The translations under genes and the position numbers were made by a program. Positions 41,489-52,798 of a stretch of DNA of 64,000 bases are shown here, one piece after another (the first letter of the stretch is position 1; each line of letters opens with the position of its first letter). The stretch covers positions 191,977-255,976 of the forward strand of contig JALIGW010000144.1 in NCBI GenBank assembly GCA_023053685.1, in the 5' to 3' direction. The DNA comes from Diadophis punctatus similis. Taxonomy: Eukaryota; Chordata; Lepidosauria; Squamata; Dipsadidae. Under the pieces are notes generated by a model. It was not told the DNA's origin. It ran no database searches and was given only the letters and a program-made list of their open reading frames with translations.

Positions 41489-41825
41489 TGACGGATAGGA
41501 CATTATTCCTATCAAAGAGGTGATATAGGATCTTGCTTCCTCGAAGTCATTCTTATTTAGAAAATAAAATCGAGATTCAATTCTAATTAACAAAATATTT
41601 ATTTCAGTACAAAAGTAACAAAAGAATATAAACGTTATTAAGCTACATTGTCTCAGCTAAGAAATCACGTCTGCCTCGGGCGAAGCTCACAGGAGAAGAA
41701 GGAAGGAGGAGACTCCTGGAATGCACACATGTGCAGTAATACATGTCACATGTCTGCTTGATTAGAAAATACAGTAAACCTAGAAATAGTAGAGATGCTC
41801 AACTGGCAATATTCACATCGTGACA
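41489..41825 (-). mobile_element. Solo LTR, family L
   Basis: 337 bp, reverse orientation, from TGACGGATAGGACATTATTC to CAATATTCACATCGTGACA, with exact 5-bp duplication AACAG (41484-41488 and 41826-41830). Closely similar throughout to the copy at 11407. Confidence 0.88.
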
Positions 41826-42384
41826 AACAGGCACATAGAGATAAACAACATCTACGTACCATTCAAAAGAAACAATCACAAAGCTATAAAGGAGGGGAAA
41901 AAGACCTCTGCCAGCAATCAACTCCCAGATAAGCAGAGAGTAAAACCAAGATTAATACTAGACCAACAATCAAACAGTAAACAATACCCCAAACAAACAA
42001 CTACCAACTCAAACAAAAAATCCAACGATAAACCAGCTTAATCAAGGAACCACCAAGAATATTCCCACCAAAATGGACAGCTAATCAAGGATAATTTATG
42101 GTTCAAAGCATTGGCTATCCCTGGAAGTAGATCATGTGATTAACCAAGAGAGGATGCTTCAAAGAGAATATCTGTAGCTCAGGGTTGAACTGTGGGGTCC
42201 CTGGTGCTCTCTAAACTTAGTTGTTGCTTTGTAGACATTTTATTATTCAACTAGGTAACATCATCGGTGCACCATTAGTCAGACAAACAAGCTATGAGTA
42301 AACAACAGCCAAATCAAGGAATCACCAAGAATAAACCCAGACAGGATAAGCTACTAAACAGAGAGGAAACCCCACTCCCTTTTA

Positions 42385-42424
42385 GCACTGATGATGTTAC
42401 CTAGTTGGGTCATGAAACATCTGC
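42385..42424 (+). ncRNA. Hammerhead-ribozyme-like motif, PLE family 2
   Basis: CTGATGA (42388-42394), GAAAC (42414-42418), then ATC (42419-42421) where GTC is expected. Helix I GCA (42385-42387) pairs TGC (42422-42424). Helix II GTTACC (42396-42401) pairs GGTCAT (42408-42413) with one mismatch, loop TAGTTG. Confidence 0.45.
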
Positions 42425-42505
42425 AAGGAAGCAACCACGTTCAGAGAGCACCAAGCGGCCCACCCTCCTCCTCCTCCTCCTCCTCCTCAACTCCACTCCC
42501 TTCTA

Positions 42506-42545
42506 GCACTGAAGATGTTACTTAGTTGGGCAATAAAATGTCTGC
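42506..42545 (+). ncRNA. Hammerhead-ribozyme-like motif, PLE family 2, decayed
   Basis: CTGAAGA (42509-42515), helix I GCA with TGC, helix II GTTACT with GGCAAT, cleavage triplet GTC (42540-42542). The GAAAC block reads AAAAT, so the core is broken. Confidence 0.35.
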
Positions 42546-42595
42546 AAAAAAACCCACCAAGCTCAGACCCCACAATTTAAATAATTTTGAAGCAT

Positions 42596-42899
42596 GGCGG
42601 TCAATTTAGGTCTGATTGGATTGTGTTCCTTCCAATTGTTGGAATCATCCACATAGCTGCCTTATGATGTGAGCCAGAATTGGGTAAGAGAAGAAGACAG
42701 AGAGGTTTTGCATTTACTGACCTGGCCTATATATGCAATAACATTTAAATGCTTGAAATAGGAGGTGGCATACTCCTATTACTTGATAATATTGTATTAT
42801 ACAATTGATGCATTTATGGGTAGTCGAGTTACGATCACAATGGTCCTTCTCCTTCCTTTAACCACCTCTAGGTATGTTCAGAATTATCTGACACTAGCA
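42596..42899. other. Unassigned sequence
   Basis: No recognised element. Confidence 0.4.
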
Positions 42900-43345
42900 T
42901 TCAGAATAGCAGAGTTTGAGGTCTTCTAGTCCAACCCCCTGCTCAAACAGGAGACCGTACACCATTGTGCACAAATGACTGTCCAATGTCTTCTTGAAAA
43001 AACCTCCAGTTATGCAGCCCCCATGATTTCTGGAGGCAAGTCATTCCACTGAATAATTGTTCTCATTATCAGGAAATTTCTCCTTAATTCTACGTTGCTT
43101 CTCTGCTTGATTGGTTTCCATCCATTGTTTCTTCTCTTGGCTTCTGGTGCTTTGGAAAATAGATGGTCCCCCGCTCTTCTTTGTGGCAGCCCCTGAAATA
43201 TTGGAAGATGTTGCCATGTTATCCCTAGTCCTTCACTTCATTAGACCAGGCATACCCAATTCCTGCAAACATTCATTGTATGCTTTAGCCTCCGGTCCCC
43301 TAATCATCTTTGTTGCTCTTCTCTTCACTCTCTCTAGAGTCGTTT
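42900..43345 (-). mobile_element. CR1 LINE 3' end
   Basis: Reverse CR1 copy from GTCTTCTAGTCCAACCCCCT to CACTCTCTCTAGAGTC, without the terminal GAAGGGACC block. Confidence 0.85.
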
Positions 43346-43439
43346 GCTTGTAAAACCAGAAGCTTGCAGCACTTGAAAACCAGCTCATCCCTAACTCCAT
43401 CTCTCTGACTTTTTCATCCTCCCCTTCTGGGGATGGGCC

Positions 43440-44175
43440 TGATAAATGTGATAAAAGTGCCAGAGCCCACTGTAACAACATTGCCAAAAAGGCACTAAGA
43501 GTTGTTAATCTAATCTTGCGTAGCTTCTTCTCTGGCAATATTACGCTGTTAACCAGAGCATACAAAACATTTGCTAGACCAATTCTGGAATACAGCTCAC
43601 CTGTCTGGAACCCTCACTGCATATCGGACATCAATACAATCGAGAGAGTCCAAAAATATTTCACAAGAAGAGTCCTCCACTCCTCCGTTCGCAACAAAAT
43701 ACCTTATTCCACCAGACTTGAAATATTGGGATTAGACAATTTAGAACTACGTCGCCTTCAATCTGACCTAAATGTAGTTCATAAAATCATATACCAAAAT
43801 GTCTTTCCTGTCAATGACTACTTCAGCTTCAACCGCAACAATACACGAGCACGCAATAGATACAAACTTAATGTAAACCGCTCCAAACTCGACTGCAGAA
43901 AATACGACTTCAGCAACAGAGTGATCAATGCCTGGAATGCACTACCTGACTCTGTGGTTTCTTCCCCAAACCCCCAACACTTTAACCTTAGACTGTCTAC
44001 CGTCGACCTCACCCCATTTCTAAGAGGTCTGTAAGGGGCATGCATAAGCGCACCACTGTGCCTACCGTCCCTGTCCTACTGTCCTATTGTCCTCATTTAT
44101 CTGTACTTCTTTGCTTATGTTATGTTTATACAAAACACCTCCTATCTTGTACATGTTTGACAAACAAACAAACAA
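43440..44175 (+). mobile_element. CR1-clade LINE (L3-like) 3' end
   Basis: Open frame of 172 codons (43516-44034) with ARPILEYSSPVWNPHCISDI, INTIERVQKYFTRRVLHSS, EILGLDNLELRRLQSDLNVV and FSNRVINAWNALPDSVVSS: the RT C-terminal region. The 3' UTR ends GTACATGTTTGACAAACAAA. Nearly identical to 45816-46566. Confidence 0.8.
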
Positions 44176-44480
44176 ACAAATGGAATTCTGGATAGGCTGA
44201 TAAATCCTCTCCGATTTTCTGCTTCTGCTGCACGGATTGTCTGAACAGACCTCTTGGCCTCCTGGGGAGCATCTCTGGCTGAGCACAAAACAGTCCCCTG
44301 GAGCGGTATAGGGGATCTTCAGCCTGTCAGCAGTGGGCATTTGATAGAGAGGAGAGGAGAGAAGAGGAGAGCAATGAGGGGAAACCCCCCCCCTCAATTA
44401 TTGACCAAAGGAATGGTCCAGTGCATTTGGACCCAAATGAAACCTTCTCGTTTTGAAGATTCAGAAGTTATGGATACCTA
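44176..44480. other. Unassigned sequence
   Basis: No recognised element. Confidence 0.4.
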
Positions 44481-44845
44481 GCTTTGTATATCCAAACTTG
44501 ACTGTAGAAAATACGACTTTAGCAACAGAGTGGTTAATGCCTTTGTATATCCAAACTCGACTGCAGAAAATATGACTTCAGCAACAGAGTGATCAATGCC
44601 TGGAACTCACTACCTGACTCTGTGGTTTCGTCACCGAACCCCCAAAACTTTACCCTTAGACTGTCCACTGTTGACCTCACCCGATTCCTAAGAGGTCAGT
44701 ATGGGGCGTGCATAAGCGCACCACTGTGCATACCGCCCCTGTCCTAATGTTCCCTTTTATTAGTACCCATCTTATGTATATAAACAATGTTATATCTATG
44801 TATATCACCAATACGTACTTGACAAAAACAAATAAATAAAATAAA
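44481..44845 (+). mobile_element. L3-like LINE 3' end with internal duplication
   Basis: The segment CTTTGTATATCCAAACTTGA to GTGGTTAATGC is repeated once with small changes about 60 bp later. Then NAWNSLPDSVVSSP and the 3' UTR follow to GACAAAAACAAATAAATAAA. Confidence 0.75.
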
Positions 44846-45164
44846 TAAAATATCCATCTTTTCAAGCGGGGTGGTGCCTATTTTGAAGATCTCTCTTCCT
44901 GAGCCCTTAGCTTTTGGGGGATTAGAAATGTTAACTGACAACCACGACCTGGAGCAGCTGCTTCCCTATATCTTTAATTAGAATGGCCCCATGGTTTTTC
45001 CCCCCTAAAGCAGATAACTAATAAATGCAAGCGAGTGTCAGCCCTACAAGATGGCACACGGCCTCTTGTTTTGTCCTCTCTCTCCTTTCTTTATTTTCCC
45101 CTTCTCTAAATCTTTGATTAAGCCCAGCACTAAATCTACAAACGCAAGGGATGGGGAGGAGAGA
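44846..45164. other. Unassigned, possibly conserved non-coding
   Basis: 44935-45050 has a unique appearance with TATCTTTAATTAGAATGG. See the matching note at 45282. Confidence 0.4.
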
Positions 45165-45280
<116 letters not shown>

Positions 45281-45281
45281 A

Positions 45282-45481
45282 TGCTATTTAGGCCTTGCCA
45301 GTTCCCGGCATTATATATGCAAATGTGGCTGTTCTTTTGGCTCCCGAGAACAGCGGGCGTTGAATGAGGCAGCGGCGGCGAGCGACACGACATCATTCAT
45401 TTCCATCATTAAAACAAAAGCAGGATAAATCGGTAGCTAATTTGTAAAATATGCTTATCATATCGGCTGGTTGGGTTCTTT
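45282..45481. other. Unique-looking segment, candidate conserved non-coding element
   Basis: Contains the octamer-like TATGCAAATGTGG, CGGTAGCTAATTTGTAA and TGCTTATCATATCGG. Lies between two GA arrays; no ORF. Confidence 0.35.
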
Positions 45482-45488
45482 AAAAAAA

Positions 45489-45546
<58 letters not shown>
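45482..45546. repeat. A run plus (GA)n microsatellite
   Basis: About 17 A residues then about 24 GA units. Confidence 0.95.
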
Positions 45547-45547
<1 letters not shown>

Positions 45548-45673
45548 CACCAGCTCAAGGATTGGAAGAGGGGAGGGGAGAGAGATGGGGAGGGGAAGAA
45601 CAGGTTCGGTTGGAATGAAATGGTTTTCTTGTTGGCTTTCAATTGTCCTTCTTCTGCCTTCTTTATTGTTCGG

Positions 45674-45772
45674 TTATTGTTATTGTTCAGTTGCTACGTC
45701 AGTGTCTGACTCTTTGTGACCCCATGGACCATAGCATGCCAGCCCCCCCCCCCCATCTTCCCGGAGTTTGAA
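45674..45772 (+). mobile_element. BovB/RTE LINE-like fragment
   Basis: GTCTGACTCTTTGTGACCCC then ATGGACCATAGCATGCCAG closely resembles the BovB 3' region known from squamates and ruminants. Confidence 0.6.
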
Positions 45773-45779
45773 CATAGAA

Positions 45780-45815
45780 CATTAGAGTTGGAAGGGACCT
45801 TGAAGGTCTCACTCT
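45780..45815 (-). mobile_element. CR1 LINE 3' terminus, 35 bp
   Basis: ATTAGAGTTGGAAGGGACCT then TGAAGGTCT, directly joined to the LINE that follows. Confidence 0.65.
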
Positions 45816-46566
45816 GTCAAGGACCTCGGAGTACTCATATCTAATGACCTAAGTGCCAGAGCCCACTGTAACAACATTGCCAAAAAGGCACTAAGAGTTA
45901 TTAATCTAATCTTGCGTAGCTTCTTCTCTGGCAATATTACACTGCTAACCAGAGCATACAAAACATTTGCTAGACCAATTCTTGAATACAGCTCACCAGT
46001 CTGGAACCTGCACTGCATATGGGACATCAATACAATCGAGAGAGTCCAGAAATATTTCACAAGAAGAGTCCTCCACTCCTCTGCTCGCAATAGAATGCCT
46101 TATTCCACCAGACTTGAAATATTGGGATTAGACAATTTAGAACTACGTCGCCTTCGATCTGATTTAAATGTAGTTCATAAAATCATATACCGAAATGTCC
46201 TTCCTGTCAATTATTACTTCAGCTTCAACCGCAACAATACACGAGCACGCAATAGATACAAACTCAATGTAAACCGCTCCAAACTTGACTGCAGAAAATA
46301 CGACTTCAGCAACAGAGTGATCAATGCCTGGAATGCACTACCTGACTCTGTGGTTTCTTCCCCAAACCCCCAAAACTTTAACCTTAGACTGTCTACAGTC
46401 GACCTCACCCCATTCCTAAGAGGTCTGTAAGAGTTAGCATAAGCGCACCACTGTGCCTACCATCCCTGTCTTACTGTCCTATTGTCCTCATTTATCTGTA
46501 CTTCTTTACTTATGCTATGTTTATACCAATACCTCCTATCTTGTACATGTTTGACAAACAAACAAA
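45816..46566 (+). mobile_element. CR1-clade LINE (L3-like) 3' end
   Basis: Starts in VKDLGVLISNDLSARAHCNN and continues in an open frame of 172 codons (45912-46430) nearly identical to 43516-44034. It ends ACATGTTTGACAAACAAACA. The high similarity suggests recent copies or a duplication. Confidence 0.82.
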
Positions 46567-46574
46567 TTTAAAAA

Positions 46575-47035
46575 AAAACCTACTCGAGCAGGAGACCTCC
46601 ATACCATTTCAGATAAATGGGTGTCCAGTCTCTTTGTGAAAGTGTCCAGTGATGGAGCATCCACAACTTCTGAAGGAAAGCCATTCCACTGGTTGATTGC
46701 TCTCACCATTAGGAAATTTCTCCTTGGTTCTAGGTTGCTTCTCTCCTTGGTTAGTTTCCATCCATTGTTTCTCGTCTTTCCTTCTGGTTCTTTGGAGAAT
46801 AGTTTGGCCCCCTTATCTTTGTAGGAGCCCCTCAAATATTGGAAGACCACTACGATGTCTCCCCTAGTCCTTCTTTTTATTAGACTAGACATACCCAATT
46901 CCTGTAACCGTTCTTCATATGTTTTACCACCCTAATCATTCTTGTTGCTCTTCTCTGTATTATTTCCAGAATCTCAACGTCTTTTTTTTATATTGGGGTG
47001 ACCAGAACTGGATGGAGAATTCCAAGTGTTTGCTC
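46575..47035 (-). mobile_element. CR1 LINE 3' end
   Basis: The minus strand encodes MGMSSLIKRRTRGDIVVVFQ to NQWNGFPSEVV. The CR1 3' terminus is missing where it meets the L3-like tail. Confidence 0.88.
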
Positions 47036-47154
47036 AAATTCATGTTCATTGCATCAGTGACACTATCTAATTTAATTTAATTTAATTTAATTTATTAACT
47101 ATCTAACTATCTCATATTCTGCTGTCTCCCTTCTCCTTTTGCCTTCCCTCATTC
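47036..47154. other. Spacer with (TTTAA)n
   Basis: Short TTTAA repeat near 47070-47095, otherwise unassigned. Confidence 0.45.
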
Positions 47155-47486
47155 CAGGGGTGGGTTCCTCCTGGTTCGGACCGGATCGCCCAAACTGGTA
47201 GCGACCTGCTGGTGACATCACTGTCAGTGCCGTTCCGTGCGCGCCACCATCTTTTTTTTTTTGATTTTGTGCGAATTTTTCCCCTTCCGTGGCTTGAAAA
47301 AGGGCTCTCGGGTGAATTCTGACTTTATTTCTTTGCCCGAAGCACAGCTGATGAGCTCCTCAGCTGTGTTTCGGGCTCATTCCTGCTTCTGAGCATGCGC
47401 GGAAGCCAAGTTGCGTGAGGGGATGCGCACGGGCGCAAAACGTCACAATGTGAACTGGTGGCGAAGGTAAGTGGAACCCACCCCTG
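47155..47486. mobile_element. hAT-like MITE, family B
   Basis: 332 bp with termini CAGGGGTGGGTTCC and GGAACCCACCCCTG, exact duplication CCTCATTC (47147-47154 and 47487-47494). Confidence 0.93.
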
Positions 47487-47716
47487 CCTCATTCCCTACA
47501 CCAGGGTCTTCTTCAAGGACTCCTCTCTTCTCATTCGGTGGCCAAAACGTTTGAGTTTCAGCTTCAGGATCTGTCATTCCAAAAGACAATCAGGGTTGAT
47601 TTCCTGGAAATCATTTTCTCTGCGATTTGGATTCAAGTCCCAATTGGATGGGCACATGCCTGTGGTTGTAGGACCTCTCAATTGGCACATCAAGTCATGT
47701 GGGCAGCTAGGGTTAG

Positions 47717-47998
47717 CAGAAGTGGGTTCCTCCCGGTTCGCACTGGTTCCATAGAACTGGTAGCAAACTGCTGGTGATGTCACAGTGACATCACAGAACC
47801 GGTTCTGTCGGTGCCAGTCCGTGGACGCCGCCATCTTTTTTGGGAATTTTTTTGGGGGGGATTTTTTTTATTTTTGGGCATTGCGCATGTGCGCATGCAC
47901 GCAAAGCATGCACGACTATGTGGCGCAGCCACATGGCACGGCGGCGTGGTGCGGGAGGAACCAAACAGGCAGCAAGGTAAGTTAGAACCCACCCCTTG
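47717..47998. mobile_element. hAT-like MITE, family B
   Basis: Termini CAGAAGTGGGTTCCTCC and AGAACCCACCCCTTG. The interior includes AGTGACATCACAGAACCGG. No clean TSD. Confidence 0.8.
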
Positions 47999-48054
47999 GT
48001 GTACCTTGGTGGATCTTAAAAAGAACCTCAAACATGCTAAACATTAAAAGATAA

Positions 48055-48185
48055 TATTTGTAGCTCAGGGTTGAACTGGTGCTCTGTGAACTTGGTGGTT
48101 TTCCTACAGACATTTCATTACTCAACCAGGTAACTTCATCAGGGCTAAAAGAGAGTGTGGTTTGCAGATAGGAGGAGGAGGAGGA
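48055..48185 (-). mobile_element. Penelope-like terminal fragment, family 2
   Basis: TTTGTAGCTCAGGGTTGAAC edge and GGTGCTCTGTGAACTTGG, with the ribozyme-like centre on the minus strand. Confidence 0.5.
48106..48145 (-). ncRNA. Hammerhead-ribozyme-like motif, PLE family 2
   Basis: On the minus strand: CTGATGA (48136-48142), helix II GTTACC (48129-48134) with AGTAAT (48117-48122), GAAAT (48112-48116), GTC (48109-48111). The GAAAT/GTC pair keeps helix III as a U-G wobble. Helix I has decayed. Confidence 0.4.
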
Positions 48186-48262
48186 GGATGACAGAATAAC
48201 AGAGTTGGAAGGGACCTTGTAGGTCATCTAGTCCAACCCTCCACCCAAGCAGGAGAACCTAC
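48186..48262 (-). mobile_element. CR1 LINE 3' terminus
   Basis: AATAACAGAGTTGGAAGGGA to GCAGGAGAACCTACA, 5'-truncated, flowing into a pyrimidine tract. Confidence 0.85.
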
Positions 48263-48997
48263 ATCTTCCTCTTCCTCCTTCTCTCCCCCTTCTCCCTCTT
48301 CTACTTCTCGTTCTCCTTCTCCTCCACCTCCTCTTCTTCCTTCTCCTTCTCCTCCTCCTCCTTTCTCCTCCTCTTCCTTTCTTCCACTATTCCTCTTCTC
48401 CCTCTTTCCCTTCTCTTCCTCCTCATCTCCCTCTTCCTCCCCTCCTCCTCCTCTTCTTTCTTCTCTCCCTCATCTCCTTCTTCCTCTTATCCTTCTCCTT
48501 CTCCTCCTCCTCCTCCTCCTCTTCCTTTCTCCTTTTCCTCCTCTCTTCCTCTTCTCCCTCCTTCCCTTCTCTTCCTCCTCCTCTCTTTCTTCCCCTCCTC
48601 CTCCTCTTCCTCCTCCTCTCTTCCTTCTTCTCTCCCTCTTCCCCTTCCCCCTCTTCTACTTCATGTTCTCCTTCTCCTTCTCCTCCACCTCCTCCGCATC
48701 TTCCTTTCTCCTTCTCCTCCTCTTCCTCTTCTCCTGCTTTCCCTTCTCGTCCTCCTCCTCTCTCTCTTCCCCCTCCTCCTCCTCTTCTCCTTTTCCTTCT
48801 GCTCCTCCTCTTCTTCTTCCTCCTCTCCCTCTCCCTCTTCTCCTTCTTCTCCTCATTCTCCTTCTCTTCTCCTCCTTCTCTTTCCTCCTTCTCCTCCTTC
48901 TCTTTCCCCCTCCTTCTCTCCTCTTTCACCTTCTTCTCTTCCCTCTCCCTCCCCATTCTTTTTCCTCTTCTTCCTCCTCCTCCTCCTCCTCATTCTG
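48263..48997. repeat. CT-rich pyrimidine tract (TCC/TTC)
   Basis: About 735 bp that is almost purely pyrimidine on the plus strand, built from CTTCTCCTCCT-like words without a fixed period. The long Glu/Arg/Lys-only reading frames on the minus strand are artefacts. Confidence 0.95.
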
Positions 48998-49405
48998 ATC
49001 TCTCATATTAAGAGATTAATTTTTAAACCATTCTTTCCATGAATATTTCATTGCAACTGCTAATGGTGATGCTTTAGATTGGTTTGGGTTGATTCAAATT
49101 GCCAGTTTGGTGGCATATAAATGCAATAAATAGATCCCCTTCTCTAGCATTGCCCTCCAATATATCTGAAAATCAAAGAGCAGCCAACAATAAGAAAGAA
49201 AACTTTTGCACGCTCCAAAATGTAACCCAGGGCAGGGAAAGAACAAAATGGAGAATTATACAATATTTCCTTCTCACATGGTGATCTGAATTCTGAGGAT
49301 GAGGAAGGGAGATACTAGCAAAGTCCAAGAGAAAATTCATTCTGAGTTCTGTTTGGATTTGATGGTCATCCGTCAAATTTTCCTTTTATACTATTTTTAC
49401 ACACA
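48998..49405. other. Unassigned sequence
   Basis: No recognised element or coding region. Confidence 0.45.
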
Positions 49406-49409
49406 CATT

Positions 49410-49552
49410 TGCCTGATTGATTACATGCCATCCAGTCGGTGTCGACTCTTAGCCAACCACAGGGATGAATTTTCTGCAGGACAATTTATCTCCTTCAGGT
49501 CTTCTCATGACGATGCTTCCATCGCTGCTGTAATTGTGTCCATCCAACACAC
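49410..49552. mobile_element. BovB/RTE LINE-like fragment
   Basis: GCCATCCAGTCGGTGTCGAC then CTTCAGGTCTTCTCATGACG matches the RTE/BovB-related 3' phrase common in squamates. Ends in (CA)n. Confidence 0.5.
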
Positions 49553-49564
49553 TCACACACACAC

Positions 49565-49790
49565 AATAGCAATAGCACTTAGATTTATATACTGCTTCAC
49601 AGTGCTTTACAGCCCTCTCTAAGCGGTTCAGAATCAGCATCTTGCCCCCATCAATCTAGGTCCTCATTTTACCGACCTCGGAAGGATGGAAGGCTGAGTC
49701 GACCCTCAGCTGGTCAGGATTGAACTCCTGGCATTGGGCAGAGTCAAGCCTGCAATACTGCATTCTACCCACTGCGCCACCACAACTCCT
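49565..49790 (-). mobile_element. tRNA-derived SINE, complete but diverged
   Basis: From AGCAATAGCACTTAGATTTA to CACTGCGCCACCACAACTCC. Confidence 0.88.
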
Positions 49791-49835
49791 ACAAATGCAA
49801 ATGTCTCCACAAACACACACATAGACCTATTCTCT

Positions 49836-50248
49836 ACAGATAATCCTCATCGTATGACCACAATGGAGCCCAAAATTTCTATTGCTAAGCAAAACCATTG
49901 TTAAGTGAGTTCTGACCCTTTTACGACCTTTCTTGCCACAGTTGTTAAGTGAATCACGGCAGTTGTTAAGCGAATTGTGTGGTTGTTGAGTGAATCTGGT
50001 TTCTCCCATTGACTTTGCTTGTCAGGAGCCAGGTGGGGAGGTCACAAATGGTGATCACATGACCCCAGGACAGTTCAACCGTCATAAATACATGCCAGTT
50101 GTCAACCAGCCAAATTTTGATCATGTGACCCTGGGGACACTGCAACAGTCGTAAGTGTGAAAAATAGTCATAAGTCACTTTTCTCAGTGCCGTTGTAACT
50201 TCAAACAGTCACTAAATGAATTGTTGCACATCAAAATCTAGCTGTACT
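49836..50248. mobile_element. Tigger-like MITE, diverged
   Basis: Starts ACAGATAATCCTCATCGTAT; the interior order is as in 29193; the right terminus is worn (ATCAAAATCTAGCTGTA). Confidence 0.78.
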
Positions 50249-50309
50249 TAGTTCTTAGTTCTTCACTGGCCAACCAGGTTTGCTGTTCTCATGGCATTTT
50301 GTGGGGTGG

Positions 50310-51155
<846 letters not shown>

Positions 51156-51655
51156 CCCTTCTTTCTTTTGAGATGCCAACGTACCATACAAACCCGCAAG
51201 GTAGACAAAGGAGCAGGCACGGATGGACGGTCGGCCCTCCTGTTCTGCAAAGCGTCCTTGGTTGATTTGCCAGATCTTCAGCCGTTCAGCTGTTAAAGGA
51301 CAGCGCCTCTGGCAGTGCAGATTCTCCACGCGTTGAGCTGCGGGATCACCAGATGGAGCTGATTGTGGTTATTGAAGTAGGGTATGGATCCTCAGATGCT
51401 TGCTTTTCCCGGCATATGCAAATCGGTGGCAGGCATCTGTTTTGCCTTTGTTTTCTTGCAGGGAGGAAGGGAGGCCTCTAAAAAAAAAAAAAAAGAAACA
51501 GTCGTAAATTCAAACAAGTACCCTGTGGATAAGTTGCCCCATGGATGACACCAGGGATTCCCCCATTTGATGGGGCCTCTCTGATGAACAACCAGGCTGG
51601 AAAAGACAGGACTTTTGAAAAGAGCAAAGGAGCCAATGTCTTCCATATTTCAACC
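51156..51655. other. Unassigned sequence
   Basis: No recognised element; an A run lies at 51480-51496. Confidence 0.45.
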
Positions 51656-52330
51656 AGAATAGAGCTGGAAGGGACCTTGGAGGTCTTCTAGTCCAGCCCC
51701 CTGGTCAAGCAAGAGACCCTATACCAGTGATGGTGAACCTTTTAGGCACAGAGTGCCAAACCAGATGACCAGCTGGCTGAGCTGGACTGACGGCATGCAT
51801 GCCCACAGAGTGCCATAGGTTCACCATCATGGCCCTATACCATTTCAGACAAATGGTTGTCCAATCTCTTCTTTAAAAAAACTCCAGTTATGGATCACCA
51901 ACAACTTCCGAAGGCAAGCCATTCCACTGATTAATGTTTCTCACGTTTCGGAAGTTTCTCCTTAATTCCAGGTTGCTTCTCTCCTTGATTAGTTTCCATC
52001 CATTGTTTCTTGTCTTGCCCTTAGGTGACTTGGAAAATAAATTGAATCCCTCCTCTTTGTGGCAGCCCCTCAAATACTGGAATACTGCTATCATGTCCCC
52101 CCTAGTCCTTCTTCTCTCTAGACTAGCCAAACCCAAATCCTGCAACCGTTCTTCCTATGTTTTTGTCTCCAGGCCTTTAATCATCTTAGCTGCTCTTCTT
52201 TGCACTTTTTCCAAAGTCTCAACATCGTTTTTGTAATGTGGTGACCAAAACTGGATGCAGTATTCCAGGCATGGTCTTACTAAGGCTCTAGAAAGCGGTA
52301 CTAATACTTCCCCTGTTTGCAATCGATCCA
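51656..52330 (-). mobile_element. CR1 LINE 3' half split by a hAT MITE
   Basis: The minus strand encodes LERRRTRGDMIAVFQYLRGC and, upstream, [20 protein letters not shown]. The 3' UTR is interrupted at 51725-51832. Confidence 0.9.
51725..51832. mobile_element. hAT MITE, family A, 108-bp derivative
   Basis: Starts CAGTGATGGTGAACC and ends GGTTCACCATCATGG, exact 8-bp duplication CCCTATAC (51717-51724 and 51833-51840). One of the shortest copies in the window. Confidence 0.93.
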
Positions 52331-52790
52331 TTTTCTTAAATTTACTCATTTACTGGAGAAACGATGATCGGCTCTGCTGCAGTACCATGCCAGAAATTGG
52401 GAAGAAAAGAATGATGCAGAATGAACTTCGAAGAATGATTTTGCAGAAAATGCTGGAAGGAAATTGAAAATCAGGACCATCTTTGTGCAAGGAAGGAGGG
52501 GACTTGCAACCCTTAAAATTTCTCACATAGATCAAAGGCCTGGGAGAAAATTGTGCCTGTCCCTTCCAGCCCGGACTTCATACAAGCCAATTCTCAAATC
52601 GGACAGCTAAGAAGTCAACATTGTACACTAAAGAACTGAGGTGCCTGTGTGAAATGTCCTTTCGCCCATCCCTGTTCAAAAGCCTTCCTTCATAAGCATC
52701 TGATAACCCAAGCACTGCAAAGATATCAAAGAGCAGGATTAAGATTGGGTGCAAAGCTCTCTGGGTTTAGGGTATGCATGTCAAAACTAC
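52331..52790. other. Unassigned sequence
   Basis: No recognised element or coding region. Confidence 0.45.
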
Positions 52791-52798
52791 GCCGTCAT

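Larger units (their letters stand above)
41831..42595 (+). mobile_element. Penelope-like terminal fragments, family 2
   Basis: Repeats of GGTGCTCTCTAAACTTAG type edges and GATGATGTTACCTAGTTGGG centres in both orientations (about 42180-42300 inverted, 42385-42450 and 42500-42590 direct). A preceding Asn/Lys-rich ORF could be a worn PLE C-terminus. The PLE label rests on the shared ribozyme layout with family 1. Confidence 0.45.

Noticed and set aside
48423..48998. 177-codon Glu/Lys/Arg-rich frame on the minus strand
   Set aside because: Pure polypyrimidine tract; no unique protein sequence.
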